From positions 434,001-498,000 of the forward strand of contig NZ_JARSBP010000001.1 of assembly GCF_029623955.1 (NCBI RefSeq): DNA of 64,000 bases, in the 5' to 3' direction. Shown here piece by piece: positions 1-10,556 of this stretch (the stretch's first letter is position 1; every line of letters begins with the position of its first letter). The notes under the pieces are model-generated. The model did no database searches, was not told the DNA's origin, and saw only the letters and a program-made list of their open reading frames with translations. The stretch is from Mycobacterium sp. 236(2023) (GTDB lineage Bacteria > Actinomycetota > Actinomycetes > Mycobacteriales > Mycobacteriaceae). A program made the position numbers and the translations under genes.

Positions 1-419
1 AGGCAGTCACCGACCTTGACGTCGGTCGCTGTGACGCGGTCGCTGCCCACGGCGACGACGATGAAGATCAGCAGGCCGATGATCCAGACCACCGACAGCG
101 CAATGCCCGCGATCGCCATGCCACGGCCGCTCTGGTAGTCCTTGGCCTTGATCAGGCCGATCACACCGCAGACGAGGCTGATCAGGACGCCACCGATGAC
201 GCCGAAGATCAGCGAGACGATCGCCCACCAGTTGGTCCGCTTCGCCGGCGCGAACTGGGGTTGCCCGTACGAGTCCTGGTAGGGCTGCGGAGGTGGCGGA
301 GGATAGGCGGGCTGGCCATAGGCGGGCTGGTTGTACGCCGGCTGCCCATAGGGCTGCTGACCGTACGGCGGCGGGGGCGGCGGAGACGGCGGCCCGGGAG
401 GCGGCGGAGGTACGGTCAC
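1..419 (-). CDS. Pro/Tyr/Gln-rich DUF4190-type membrane protein, 3' end outside window
   Basis: The N-terminal ~65 residues are proline-rich with repeated YGQPAY-like units. Two hydrophobic segments follow (WWAIVSLIFGVIGG... and GIALSVVWIIGLLIFIVVAV), separated by a short loop with KAKDYQSGRGMAIAG, the usual layout of DUF4190 proteins. The last visible residues (VKVGDC) resemble the start of the extracytoplasmic septum-formation-type domain often attached to DUF4190, but that domain lies outside the window. The GTG start at 419 is 14 nt downstream of the hydrolase stop at 434, so this may be the tail of the thi operon. The start has no strong ribosome binding site and is the weakest part of the call. 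Function unknown. Confidence 0.7.
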   Translation of the reverse strand, partial: MTVPPPPPGPPSPPPPPPYGQQPYGQPAYNQPAYGQPAYPPPPPQPYQDSYGQPQFAPAKRTNWWAIVSLIFGVIGGVLISLVCGVIGLIKAKDYQSGRGMAIAGIALSVVWIIGLLIFIVVAVGSDRVTATDVKVGDC

Positions 420-433
420 GCAGCGACGATAGC

Positions 434-1044
434 TCAGCGCAGCTGCCGAAGCGCCGCATCGACCGCGAGCGCCGGTACGTCGAGTTTCTTGGATCCGAGG
501 TCGTGACGCGCGCCGGTCACCTCGACGATCTCGGTGGCTGCGCCGACGAGGGCGGCCGCCGGCCGGATTTCGTCGAGCGTGCCGAATGGATCCGCGGTGC
601 CGTGGGTGAACACGGTGGGCACCGTGATGCACGGAAGATGCTCGGTGCGGGCGCGTTCGGGCTTGCCGGGTGGATGCAGCGGATAGGAGAACAGCGTCAG
701 GACGTCGAGCTCCAGGCCGTCTGCAACGGCCATCGACGTCATCCGGCCGCCGTAGGAATGTCCGCCGGCGATGACGGGACCGTCGGCGAGGGTGCGCACG
801 GCGGCGACGGCCTCGACGATGCCGGCCATGTCGGTGGCCGACGACCCGGACGGCGGGCCCTTGGGGCGGCGGCGTCGGTAGGGCAGGTTGTAGCGGACCG
901 CGAGCCAGCCGCGGCGCGCCCACTCGTCGCAGAGGGCCTTCAACATCGGCGATTCTCGGCTGCCGCCCGCGCCGTGGGTCAGGGCGACAACGCCTGCGGG
1001 GGTGCCGTCGGGTTCGTGCGCGACGCCGGCGATCTCCTCAAGGG

Positions 1045-1048
<4 letters not shown>
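434..1048 (-). CDS. Alpha/beta hydrolase, dienelactone-hydrolase/KANL3-like (Rv0421c-type)
   Basis: This is a 204-residue single-domain alpha/beta hydrolase. An oxyanion-hole region ALTHGAGGS lies near residue 22, the nucleophile elbow is GGHSYGGR (Ser near residue 95), an acidic residue follows in THGTADPFG, and the catalytic His is in GARHDLGS near the C-terminus. The ATG at 1048 overlaps the thiD stop in an ATGA tetranucleotide, which fixes the start and implies translational coupling. M. tuberculosis has the same thiC-thiD-hydrolase order (Rv0423c-Rv0421c). The substrate is unknown. Its fixed place in the operon suggests, but does not show, a role in thiamine metabolism or in hydrolysing a related ester or amide. 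Confidence 0.85.
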
Positions 1049-3480
<2,432 letters not shown>

Positions 3481-3571
3481 TGTTGACGTTTGTCACGCTA
3501 GCAGGTCTCGAATTGCCCACGGAAGATTTGTATAGCTAATATATGTTCTTTGTGGGCGAGGTGAGCAGACG
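3481..3571. promoter_or_regulatory. Divergent thiC / MFS intergenic region
   Basis: These 91 nt must hold the promoters of both the thiC operon (minus) and the MFS gene (plus). It contains a locally AT-rich stretch, TATAGCTAATATATG (3531-3545), which is a plausible -10 source on either strand. A TTGACG hexamer lies at 3483-3488 on the plus strand. I cannot assign either promoter firmly. Confidence 0.35.
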
Positions 3572-5326
3572 ATGACGACAGAGATCCAGACCGATGCCGC
3601 TGCGGTGGAGACCACGCGGCGCCGACGTCGTATCGACGCCGACCACCCGCACTACAAGTGGATCGTCCTGTCGAACACGACACTGGGCACGCTGCTCGCG
3701 ACGGTGAACGCGTCGATCGTGCTCATCTCGCTTCCCGCCATCTTCCGCGGCATCGGGCTGAACCCGCTGGCTCCGTCGAACATCAGCTACCTGCTGTGGA
3801 TGCTGATGGGCTATCTCGTGGTGACGGCCGTGTTGGTCGTGCCGTTCGGGCGCCTCGGCGACATGTTCGGCCGGGTGCGGATCTACAACATCGGCTTCGC
3901 GGTGTTCACCTTCGCGGCGATCGCCCTGTCCTTCGACCCGTTCCACCTCGACGGCGGCGCCATCTGGCTGATCGCGTGGCGGGTGGTCCAGGGGGTCGGC
4001 GGAGCGATGCTGATGGCGTCGTCGTCGGCGATCCTCACCGATGCGTTCCCGGCCAACCAGCGGGGTATGGCGCTGGGCGTCAACATGGTCGCCGCGGTGG
4101 CAGGCTCGTTCCTGGGCCTGCTCATCGGTGGCGTCCTGTCCGAGTGGCATTGGCAGGCGATCTTCTGGGTCGGGGTGCCGATCGGGCTGGCGGGAACCAT
4201 CTGGAGTCTGCGCTCGCTGCTCGAGATCGGTGTGCGGACACCGGGCAAGCTCGACTGGGCCGGCACGCTGACCTTCGGCATCGGGCTCACTGTCCTGTTG
4301 ATCGGCATCACCTACGGCATTCAGCCCTACGGGGAGTCGACGACCGGCTGGGCCAACCCGTGGGTCCTCGGATCGATCGCGGCGGGCCTGCTGCTGCTCG
4401 TGGTCTTCTGCTTCGTCGAACTGCGGGTGGCACAGCCGATGGTGAATATCAGGCTGTTCCGCTCGGCATCGTTCGGTATGGGCAACATCGCCGGCCTGAT
4501 GTCGTCGATGGGCCGCGGCGGCCTGCAGTTCATGCTGATCATCTGGTTGCAGGGCATCTGGCTTCCGTTGCGCGGCTACGACTTCGAATCGACTCCGCTG
4601 TGGGCGGCGATCTACATGCTGCCGATCACCGTGGGCTTCCTGATCGCCGGGCCGATCGCGGGATGGCTGTCCGACCGGTACGGGGCGCGGCCTCTGACTG
4701 TCGGCGGTATGGGCTTGATGGCGGCGTCGTTCATCGCGTTGGTGATGATCCCGGTGGACTTCGACTATTGGGTGTTCGCGCTGCTGATCTTCCTCAACGG
4801 CGTGGGTGGCGGCATCTTCACCGCACCCAACACTGCGGCCATCATGTCGAGTGTCCCGGCGGCTGAGCGCGGCGCCGCGTCCGGTGTGCGCGCGACGTTC
4901 TTCAACGCAGGCTCGTCGCTGTCGATCGGCATCTTCTTCTCTCTGATGATCATCGGGCTGGCAAATACGCTGCCAGGCACGTTGAGCAGCGGCCTTCAGG
5001 CGCAAGGGGTTTCGTCCGACGTCGCGCAGCAGGTGGCCGACCTGCCGCCGGTCGGCAGTCTGTTCGCCGCGTTCCTCGGCTATAACCCGATCGCCGAACT
5101 CTTGGAGCCCTATCACGCTCTCCAGCAGCCCGGCGTCAACGCAGAGGTACTCACCGGCCAGACGTTCTTCCCGCACTTGATCATCGAGCCCTTCCATTCG
5201 GGGTTGGTCGTGGTGTTCGTCGCCGCGGCCGTCATGATGGTGATCGGACTGATCGCCTCCCTGTTCAATCCGGGCCGCTACGCCGAGGACGTGGAGCAGA
5301 GTCAGAACAGCGCCCCTCGGAGGTAG
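3572..5326 (+). CDS. MFS drug:H+ antiporter, DHA2 (EmrB/QacA) type, 14 TM
   Basis: The 584-residue protein has a basic N-terminus (RRRRRID) followed by about 14 hydrophobic segments. Motif A is GRLGDMFGRVR after TM2, and the antiporter motif C-like stretch (AAVAGSFLGLLIGGVLSEWHW) lies in TM5, as in proton-driven multidrug exporters of the DHA2 family. A large loop near residues 460-530 lies before the last helices, as usual for this family. The ATG at 3572 follows GAGGTGAGC. The gene is divergent from thiC and its 3' end overlaps the convergent small gene by 25 nt. The substrate cannot be told from sequence. Proximity to thiamine genes is probably not meaningful. Confidence 0.88.
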   Translation: MTTEIQTDAAAVETTRRRRRIDADHPHYKWIVLSNTTLGTLLATVNASIVLISLPAIFRGIGLNPLAPSNISYLLWMLMGYLVVTAVLVVPFGRLGDMFGRVRIYNIGFAVFTFAAIALSFDPFHLDGGAIWLIAWRVVQGVGGAMLMASSSAILTDAFPANQRGMALGVNMVAAVAGSFLGLLIGGVLSEWHWQAIFWVGVPIGLAGTIWSLRSLLEIGVRTPGKLDWAGTLTFGIGLTVLLIGITYGIQPYGESTTGWANPWVLGSIAAGLLLLVVFCFVELRVAQPMVNIRLFRSASFGMGNIAGLMSSMGRGGLQFMLIIWLQGIWLPLRGYDFESTPLWAAIYMLPITVGFLIAGPIAGWLSDRYGARPLTVGGMGLMAASFIALVMIPVDFDYWVFALLIFLNGVGGGIFTAPNTAAIMSSVPAAERGAASGVRATFFNAGSSLSIGIFFSLMIIGLANTLPGTLSSGLQAQGVSSDVAQQVADLPPVGSLFAAFLGYNPIAELLEPYHALQQPGVNAEVLTGQTFFPHLIIEPFHSGLVVVFVAAAVMMVIGLIASLFNPGRYAEDVEQSQNSAPRR

Positions 5327-5682
5327 AAGTCCTCCAGCTTCCTGGTGATGATCGAACCCACGGGAAGTTGGGCGGCTATCTCCAGATTGTCGTCGGCAAC
5401 GTCCTCGGCCCATGCGACCGGCCACCCTCCATCACCGAGGCTGGTCTCGAAGGCGAGAATCACGTCTTCTCTGTTCATTTCGGTTTCGACGACCATCGCG
5501 GTGGTGGTGGCCCGATGCGACGCCGCCCCGGCGAAACCGCGCCCGCACCCGCAAGGCCCCTCCGGGTTGCGCAGGTCGCGGTCGCACGGTTCCTGGATCC
5601 ACACCAACTCCCGCTCGACGCAGAAGTGGTAGTCGCCGGGGTGCGTCCCCTGCGTATGGCCGGTGGCCACAAGGATTTTCAC
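5302..5682 (-). CDS. Conserved actinobacterial protein, DUF7715-like
   Basis: The 126-residue soluble protein contains a compact motif rich in Gly and Cys (RNPEGPCGCGRGFAGAASHRATTTA) that I recognise from a small actinobacterial family of unknown function. Three Cys (one upstream in YHFCVERELVW, two in CGCG) and several conserved His could bind metal, but this is inference. The GTG start at 5682 has a good AGGAG five bases upstream and begins 8 nt after the HNH gene stop, so the two are probably co-transcribed. Its 3' end overlaps the convergent MFS gene by 25 nt. Confidence 0.75.
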   Translation of the reverse strand: MKILVATGHTQGTHPGDYHFCVERELVWIQEPCDRDLRNPEGPCGCGRGFAGAASHRATTTAMVVETEMNREDVILAFETSLGDGGWPVAWAEDVADDNLEIAAQLPVGSIITRKLEDFYLRGALF

Positions 5683-5690
5683 AATTTCTC

Positions 5691-7400
5691 CTAGAAGGGT
5701 GGTGGGTCGTCGGGGTCGACGGTGGACGCAGTGGGCAGTGGCGTTGCCGACTGCGGTTCGAGGGCACGTTCGATGTGGTTGAGCCGGCGCTCGGTGGCGA
5801 TATAGGCGGCACGGTTTTCGGCCCGGGTCTGTTGGCGGGCGGGCATCCTGGGATGCCGGCCCTGCCGGGTCGGTGACAACGGTTGGCTGGTTCTCGGTGG
5901 CGGCGCGGGCGGCGTCGTGATGTTCCAGTCCGGGAAGAGCAGGGTGCTCAACGGCTTGGTGGTGTAGGTCAATCCGGCGGGCGTCGTGACGGTGACCGTG
6001 CCGTCAGGCTGCTGTCGATCCTTCCAGCCCGGCACGAACGTCTTCACCAAATGGTGCAGGCGGCAATAGCTTTTGGCGTTAGACGGGTGTGTGGCTCCGG
6101 TGGGCCACGGCACGGTGTGGTCGATATCGGTATGTACGGCGGGCTTGTTGCAGCCCGGGAACCGACAGGTCAGGTCGCGCGCATGAACGAACCGCTGCAA
6201 TGCGGCGGACGCCCGGTACTGCGGTTCGGCGGTGAGAGTGGTCGGGTCGATGACCCGAATTCGGGTGCCGCGGATGATCAGTTCGGCCAGCAGCGGGGCC
6301 GGCACGATTGCACCCTTGAAGCTCGGGATGAGCGCTGCCTTGAACCGCGGCGGGGGAGTGGGGTGCTCTGGCGCCGGCTCGGGCTCGCTAACGAGCTCTG
6401 CCGATGGTGTCGATTCCAGCTCGGCTGCGGCAGGCTCGACATCCGCGCCGCCTGCCGCTGAAGGCTCCGGCCGGGGCGTGGACGTCGGCCTGTTCCGTGG
6501 CTTCGGTGCACGTTCAGGATCCTCGCCGTGGCACTCGGGATCGGGATCGGCGTACAGGGAATCTTGTTCCGCGATCACGTGAATCACGATCGAGGAGGCG
6601 TGACCGTCGTCGACTTTGGCTTTGCAGTCCGCATCGGGGCACTGGCACGCCAGAAAGAAGGACCCCTTCCCGAATGCTGCACCGACCGCATCGGCACGTC
6701 GTTGATCCATCGTCCGAGGGTCCTGCCGGCACGGGCCGCCGATCATGGCGACGAGCCGTTGGTGCATCAGCGCCGCATCGACCACGCTGACGCGGCCGTG
6801 CACGCTGACGGTGCCGCCGGCGGCGTCTTCCCGATCTCCGATAGCGAAGTAGCGGCCGCGCATCGCGGTTCGGGTGCGCCGCACTGCGTCCGGGTCATGA
6901 CGGTCGACCCACACGTCGATCGCCTTCTCCAAGCCGTGCTGCGAGAGCTTTCCCCACGCCGGGGCCCGCTCGGCAATCTCAGTGTCAATGGCAGGCAAGG
7001 CCGACTTGGTGACGAGGAACGTGCGCCACGCGATGGTGGTGATCATTGCGCTGGTGATCTGCCCGTCGAGAAACCGTGCTCCGACCTTCGGTAGCCGATC
7101 CCTCAGGGTGACTGCCAGATCCAGCAGCCCTACCGCTTTGCCGTGAGTCACGGTCAGCGCGCACGACACCACAGAGGCGGCGGCGTCGGTATCGTCGATG
7201 GCGTCCCGTTCGCGGAGTTCACCGGAGTGCGCTCGGCGCTGCAACTCCGCGATCGCAGCCAGCTTGCGCGCCTCCGCCGCGGCGGACGCGGCGGCCCACC
7301 CACTGATCGCCTCGGCCAAGGCCGCGTCGCTGGCTGCTGCCAGCGCGGCGGGCTCGGGAAGCAATCTATCGCACATGTGTTCGAGTCTAGGTGTGGACAC
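5691..7400 (-). CDS. DUF222 / HNH endonuclease-domain protein (13E12 repeat family)
   Basis: An N-terminal DUF222 region (about residues 25-300, with LAAIAELQRRA, VVSCALTVTHGKAVG and WVDRHDPDAVRR) is followed by a Pro/Glu-rich linker. A C-terminal HNH nuclease motif comes next: CRFPGCNKPAVHTDIDHTVP, an Asn in HPSNAKSYC, and a terminal HH. This is the architecture of the abundant mycobacterial 13E12 family, whose function is unresolved; nuclease activity is inferred from the motif. Two starts are possible: GTG at 7400 and ATG at 7376 (reading MCDRLLPEP), neither with a clear ribosome binding site. A near-perfect LexA box covers the second. It is followed by the DUF7715-like gene in an apparent operon. 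Confidence 0.85.
   Translation of the reverse strand: MSTPRLEHMCDRLLPEPAALAAASDAALAEAISGWAAASAAAEARKLAAIAELQRRAHSGELRERDAIDDTDAAASVVSCALTVTHGKAVGLLDLAVTLRDRLPKVGARFLDGQITSAMITTIAWRTFLVTKSALPAIDTEIAERAPAWGKLSQHGLEKAIDVWVDRHDPDAVRRTRTAMRGRYFAIGDREDAAGGTVSVHGRVSVVDAALMHQRLVAMIGGPCRQDPRTMDQRRADAVGAAFGKGSFFLACQCPDADCKAKVDDGHASSIVIHVIAEQDSLYADPDPECHGEDPERAPKPRNRPTSTPRPEPSAAGGADVEPAAAELESTPSAELVSEPEPAPEHPTPPPRFKAALIPSFKGAIVPAPLLAELIIRGTRIRVIDPTTLTAEPQYRASAALQRFVHARDLTCRFPGCNKPAVHTDIDHTVPWPTGATHPSNAKSYCRLHHLVKTFVPGWKDRQQPDGTVTVTTPAGLTYTTKPLSTLLFPDWNITTPPAPPPRTSQPLSPTRQGRHPRMPARQQTRAENRAAYIATERRLNHIERALEPQSATPLPTASTVDPDDPPPF
7369..7384 (-). promoter_or_regulatory. SOS (LexA) box at the 5' end of the HNH gene
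   Basis: The plus-strand sequence TCGCACATGTGTTCGA differs at one position from the mycobacterial SOS consensus TCGAAC-N4-GTTCGA. It spans the ATG at 7376 and encodes LEHM(C) in the HNH frame. Several M. tuberculosis 13E12 genes are LexA-regulated with boxes at or near their start codons. That supports a real operator here rather than chance. Confidence 0.7.
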
Positions 7401-7502
7401 CGACGAGCGTCATCGGTGACAACTGCGTCCTGGGGATAGATTTCGATATCGCGCAAATCTGTGGATAACTCCGGAGATAAAGTCGTCAGCAAGGGGGTGC
7501 CG
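7401..7502. other. Divergent intergenic region, HNH / membrane protein
   Basis: This 102-nt spacer holds the promoters for the HNH gene (minus) and the membrane protein (plus). The plus-strand gene has a strong Shine-Dalgarno (AAGGGGG, 7491-7497) five bases before its ATG. I see no stable hairpin or clear promoter hexamers. Confidence 0.3.
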
Positions 7503-8801
7503 ATGCTGACGATCGCGCGGCGGACAGCCGGTCTGTGGTGGCGGACCTGGCCATGGCTGGTGGCCATCTACCTCGTCGGCTGGATCATCCGGTACTGGGT
7601 GCTCCAGCTCGCGATCGCGATCGGGATCGACCACGGCAGCATGTGGGGAAGTCTGGTGCTCGCCGTCGTGCCGATGGCCCGACTTCTCACCTACCTCGCG
7701 ATGTTTCTCGTGATCCGCTCGGCGACAACGGGTCTGCAACATGTCGACACCGCTCCGGCCGTGCCCCGCGGCCCTGTCGACATCACGCTGACGGCTGTCA
7801 TGCCCTTCCTGGTCATCTACACCGCGTGGAAGCTCGTCGTCGAGGACTATTACGTCTACTACTCCACCGTCAGCATCACGACGGTCTACGAAGGCACTCA
7901 GGATCAGGTGTCGGCAGTCGTGAACAACATCATCGGCCCCTCCGTCTGGGTCGTCATTGCCATCGCCTTCACCTTGCGGCAGTTGATCACTCGATTCCGC
8001 GAACAACTGCCCCGGTGGACGATGGTGCTCGGCGTCTACTTCGAGATCGTGTGGCTCTTCCTGACGATCCAGGCGTCCTTCGCCGTGCTGTTCGGCACGC
8101 CGGAGTGGATTGCGCAGCGCCGGATCGTGGTGTGGTGGAGTGACACTCGGGAGGAACTCTTCTCCCACCTCTCCGGGCTGGGCCTGTGGTGGGATCTCGT
8201 CAGCGGTGTGCTCGGGCTGCTGCTGCCTGCCGCGGGTCTGGCGCTGGCCTGGATCGCCATCGCCAGCGCCGTGTACGGAACACCATTCGAGCCGACCTGG
8301 CAGGGTGGCCGACAGACGTTTCTGGGACACCGGGGAGACGCTGCCGCAGCCCGGGCGATCGCCCGGGGGCGTCGCACCGTCGCGCCGCGCTGGCAGCGCG
8401 TCCCATCCGGCATCCAAACGCGCGTGATCGAGTTCCTGCGAGGCCAATTGGGCCGGTTCGCGTCGCTGGCGGACGCGTCACGGCTGATTCTTCACGGCGG
8501 ACTGGTGCCCATCTCGTTTTTCATCCTGGCCTACACCGTGCTGGTGCTGGCGGCCCCCAGCGGTGCCTATTTCGACCCGACCGTCACCGACGGCTGGCTC
8601 TTCCGTGGTGTCGCTCTGGTACTCGGGCCGCACGAGTGGCAGTGGTGGCAGGCCTACGACGACACGATCCGCGTGGTCATCGGCGCACTCGTCGAACCGA
8701 TCCGGATCTGCCTGGTCGCGGCGACGTTCTGGTACTGCGTCGATCAGGTCCGCTCACACCACGAAACCTCAGCTCGTCTGGAACCGCAGCACGACCGGTG
8801 A
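7503..8801 (+). CDS. Polytopic membrane protein of unknown function
   Basis: The 432-residue protein has about eight hydrophobic segments, including TWPWLVAIYLVGWIIRYWV, GSLVLAVVPMARLLTYLAMFLVI, VWVVIAIAFTL and FFILAYTVLVLAA. Between the two membrane halves lies a cytoplasmic basic stretch (HRGDAAAARAIARGRRTVAPRW). Many Trp and Tyr residues lie at the presumed interfaces. I recognise no transporter or enzyme motif. ATG 7503 is chosen because of the AAGGGGG five bases upstream; an in-frame ATG at 7461 lacks such a site. The 3' end overlaps the convergent single-pass protein gene by 33 nt, and the two gene sets probably form one functional neighbourhood. Confidence 0.75.
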   Translation: MLTIARRTAGLWWRTWPWLVAIYLVGWIIRYWVLQLAIAIGIDHGSMWGSLVLAVVPMARLLTYLAMFLVIRSATTGLQHVDTAPAVPRGPVDITLTAVMPFLVIYTAWKLVVEDYYVYYSTVSITTVYEGTQDQVSAVVNNIIGPSVWVVIAIAFTLRQLITRFREQLPRWTMVLGVYFEIVWLFLTIQASFAVLFGTPEWIAQRRIVVWWSDTREELFSHLSGLGLWWDLVSGVLGLLLPAAGLALAWIAIASAVYGTPFEPTWQGGRQTFLGHRGDAAAARAIARGRRTVAPRWQRVPSGIQTRVIEFLRGQLGRFASLADASRLILHGGLVPISFFILAYTVLVLAAPSGAYFDPTVTDGWLFRGVALVLGPHEWQWWQAYDDTIRVVIGALVEPIRICLVAATFWYCVDQVRSHHETSARLEPQHDR

Positions 8802-9362
8802 CTCGTCGAAAGTCTCGTAGACAGGCGCATTCTCGGGCGGCTCGTCCGTCGGCGGCGCGTCGCCCGGTTGCAGCAAGACGTCCACCGACGTGATCACCGC
8901 ATCCTGGGGGACGTACATCGCCACGAGCAGCGGACCGTCCTCGTCGCAGAAGGTCGAGAGGTTCTCGTCGATGCTGAAACGGACCACCTGGGTCGTGGTC
9001 GCCGCCATCGTCCACCGACGCGGGCCATCGACCATCGACGTCAGACAGAATCGGAACCCCTCAGGAAGCCCACTGGGGGCACCGTCACGTTCGCGGTCGA
9101 TGACATACGCCAGGAGTCTGCTGTTCTCCGGCGGATCCTCGGGGATCAGGGGCGGATAATCCAGCGGTGGGATCGTCACTTCGGACATGCGCCACTGCGC
9201 GCCATTGACATCGGCGTAATCGCCCAGTGCGACAGTCTGTTCCGGACGTTGCGGTGCGGTCTTGCGTGACCAGGCCGGGTATGTCACAGAGGCGGAGATC
9301 GCCGCCACGGCCACCACGATCACCAGAAAAGCCCAGCGGTTACGTCGAAGCCACGCCGTCAT
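8769..9362 (-). CDS. Single-pass membrane-anchored extracytoplasmic protein (third of a trio)
   Basis: The 197-residue protein has one N-terminal TM (RWAFLVIVVAVAAISASVTY, residues 9-28) with basic residues on the cytoplasmic side, then an outside domain rich in beta-type sequence. Two Cys in that domain (FRFCLTSM and LSTFCDEDG) could form a disulfide. It starts with GDYADVNGAQWRMSEVTI, similar in layout to the opening strand of its two upstream neighbours. The ATG at 9362 overlaps the upstream stop by 4 nt. The 3' end overlaps the convergent polytopic membrane protein by 33 nt. Function unknown. Confidence 0.7.
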   Translation of the reverse strand: MTAWLRRNRWAFLVIVVAVAAISASVTYPAWSRKTAPQRPEQTVALGDYADVNGAQWRMSEVTIPPLDYPPLIPEDPPENSRLLAYVIDRERDGAPSGLPEGFRFCLTSMVDGPRRWTMAATTTQVVRFSIDENLSTFCDEDGPLLVAMYVPQDAVITSVDVLLQPGDAPPTDEPPENAPVYETFDESPVVLRFQTS

Positions 9363-9922
9363 CCCTCGGCCACCTCGGTCAGGTCGACCGTCGCCTCGGC
9401 GTCGGCCGGCACCTCCAGCGGAACCGAGACTTGCGAATCCAGCGGCGCGACTTGAGGATTACCGTAGGTGTCCACCGCCTTGTTGTAGGCCAGCAGCTCC
9501 GCCTGCCTCGGGAGGGTGGGAATTTCGAAGGCCACGACGCTGTGATCGGGTAGACCCGGCGCAACCCGGGTCGGGAACCCGTCGAGCGGGGCCTCGAACG
9601 TGCGTCCGTCGGCAAGCAGCTTGAATGCCGGTGACTCGACCGACAGCAACGACTCGTACGTCAGGCCGATCACCAGCCACGCGCCGCTGGTTGACATCAC
9701 CACGGGGACACCGTCATTGGAGAACGTGATCTCGCGCGCCAATCGGACCTCGTGCACCGTCACCGCCAGGTTGCGGCCCTCGACACGCTCCCCGACCACA
9801 CCGTCCACCGCGATCGGGGCCCAGGATTGCAGTTTGGTCGGCAGGTTCGCCCACAGCCACGCCGTCAGCGCCAGCATGGCCACGGCGAGGGCGATACGGA
9901 GCGCAGGCGCAGCAATCTTCAC
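9359..9922 (-). CDS. Single-pass membrane-anchored extracytoplasmic protein, DUF4352-like (second of a trio)
   Basis: The 187-residue protein has an N-terminal anchor (LRIALAVAMLALTAWLWANL) and then an outside domain with the pattern GRNLAVTVHEVRLA...GAWLVIGLTYES...LLADGRTFEAPLDGFP...GLPDHSVVAFEIP. That arrangement resembles the DUF4352/Ig-like beta-sandwich fold (inference from pattern only). The GTG at 9922 overlaps the preceding stop in a GTGA tetranucleotide, and its own stop overlaps the next ATG by 4 nt. The three proteins are therefore made in a coupled way. Function unknown; the tandem arrangement suggests subunits of one envelope complex. Confidence 0.7.
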   Translation of the reverse strand: MKIAAPALRIALAVAMLALTAWLWANLPTKLQSWAPIAVDGVVGERVEGRNLAVTVHEVRLAREITFSNDGVPVVMSTSGAWLVIGLTYESLLSVESPAFKLLADGRTFEAPLDGFPTRVAPGLPDHSVVAFEIPTLPRQAELLAYNKAVDTYGNPQVAPLDSQVSVPLEVPADAEATVDLTEVAEG

Positions 9923-10554
9923 TCGTACACCGCCGGCGTCAGTGTCAGGCTTCCGTAGCCGTCCTTGTCCCCGCCCCAACTCTCCACGATCCGAAACGTG
10001 GAGATGAACTCCGACATCTGCGGCATCCGCATGCTGATCTCCGGGCGGTCAGCCAGATCCGCTGCGGGCACCGCCCAGATCAACCGGAACTCGTTGGTGA
10101 AGCCGGGTTCGAGCGCGGGCATCGGCTGTCCGTCGCGGAGCCGCACCGCACCCTTGAACGATGCCGGTATACCGTGAATGCTGATCACGTCCTGGGTCTT
10201 CTCGAATTCGCCGCCCTTACAGTCGCTTTCGGTGCCGATCACCGGGAACGCGTTGGGCAGCGCGACAGAGCGATCGGTGACGCTCTCTATCGTCACATCG
10301 ACGACGAGGTACCGGCAGGCCTGATCCAGGTCTCGCATCCCGGGAACCGAGGCGCGGACCTCCGCGGAATGGGGCGTGATGCGTAGGGGGCCGTCATCGT
10401 ATGTCTGCCCGAGTGAAACCGGCGTGACGCGCTCGACAGCGTCGAGGCCGCCGAAGGCGGCGGTGGTGACGAGGACCACGACAACGCCAATCCAGGTGAG
10501 CCGATTCAGGGACAACTGGGCCCACACGGATTTCGGCGGAGGCGGCGTCGTCAT
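9919..10554 (-). CDS. Single-pass membrane-anchored extracytoplasmic protein (first of a trio)
   Basis: The 211-residue protein has a short Pro-rich cytoplasmic start (MTTPPPPKS) and one TM (LTWIGVVVVLVTTAAFGGLD). Its outside domain is of the same kind as its neighbours: VSLGQTYDDGPLRITPHSAEV, CRYLVVDVTIES, RLRDGQPMPALEPGFTNEFRLIW. Two Cys are present in the outside domain. The ATG at 10554 lies 2 nt after the xthA stop, so it is translated from the def-GNAT-xthA transcript or a promoter inside xthA. M. tuberculosis has other genes (Rv0424c-Rv0426c) at this spot, so this trio is lineage-specific here. Function unknown. Confidence 0.7.
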   Translation of the reverse strand: MTTPPPPKSVWAQLSLNRLTWIGVVVVLVTTAAFGGLDAVERVTPVSLGQTYDDGPLRITPHSAEVRASVPGMRDLDQACRYLVVDVTIESVTDRSVALPNAFPVIGTESDCKGGEFEKTQDVISIHGIPASFKGAVRLRDGQPMPALEPGFTNEFRLIWAVPAADLADRPEISMRMPQMSEFISTFRIVESWGGDKDGYGSLTLTPAVYE

Positions 10555-10556
10555 GG

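Noticed and set aside
361..419. Proline-codon repeats at the 5' end of the first gene
   Set aside because: Low-complexity coding repeat typical of DUF4190 proteins; not a CRISPR or VNTR by itself.
3536..5425. 629-residue open frame on the minus strand, opposite the MFS gene
   Set aside because: It is the antisense shadow of a clear 14-TM transporter; its translation is rich in Arg/His/Gln/Asp of the kind given by reversed high-GC codons and has no domain.
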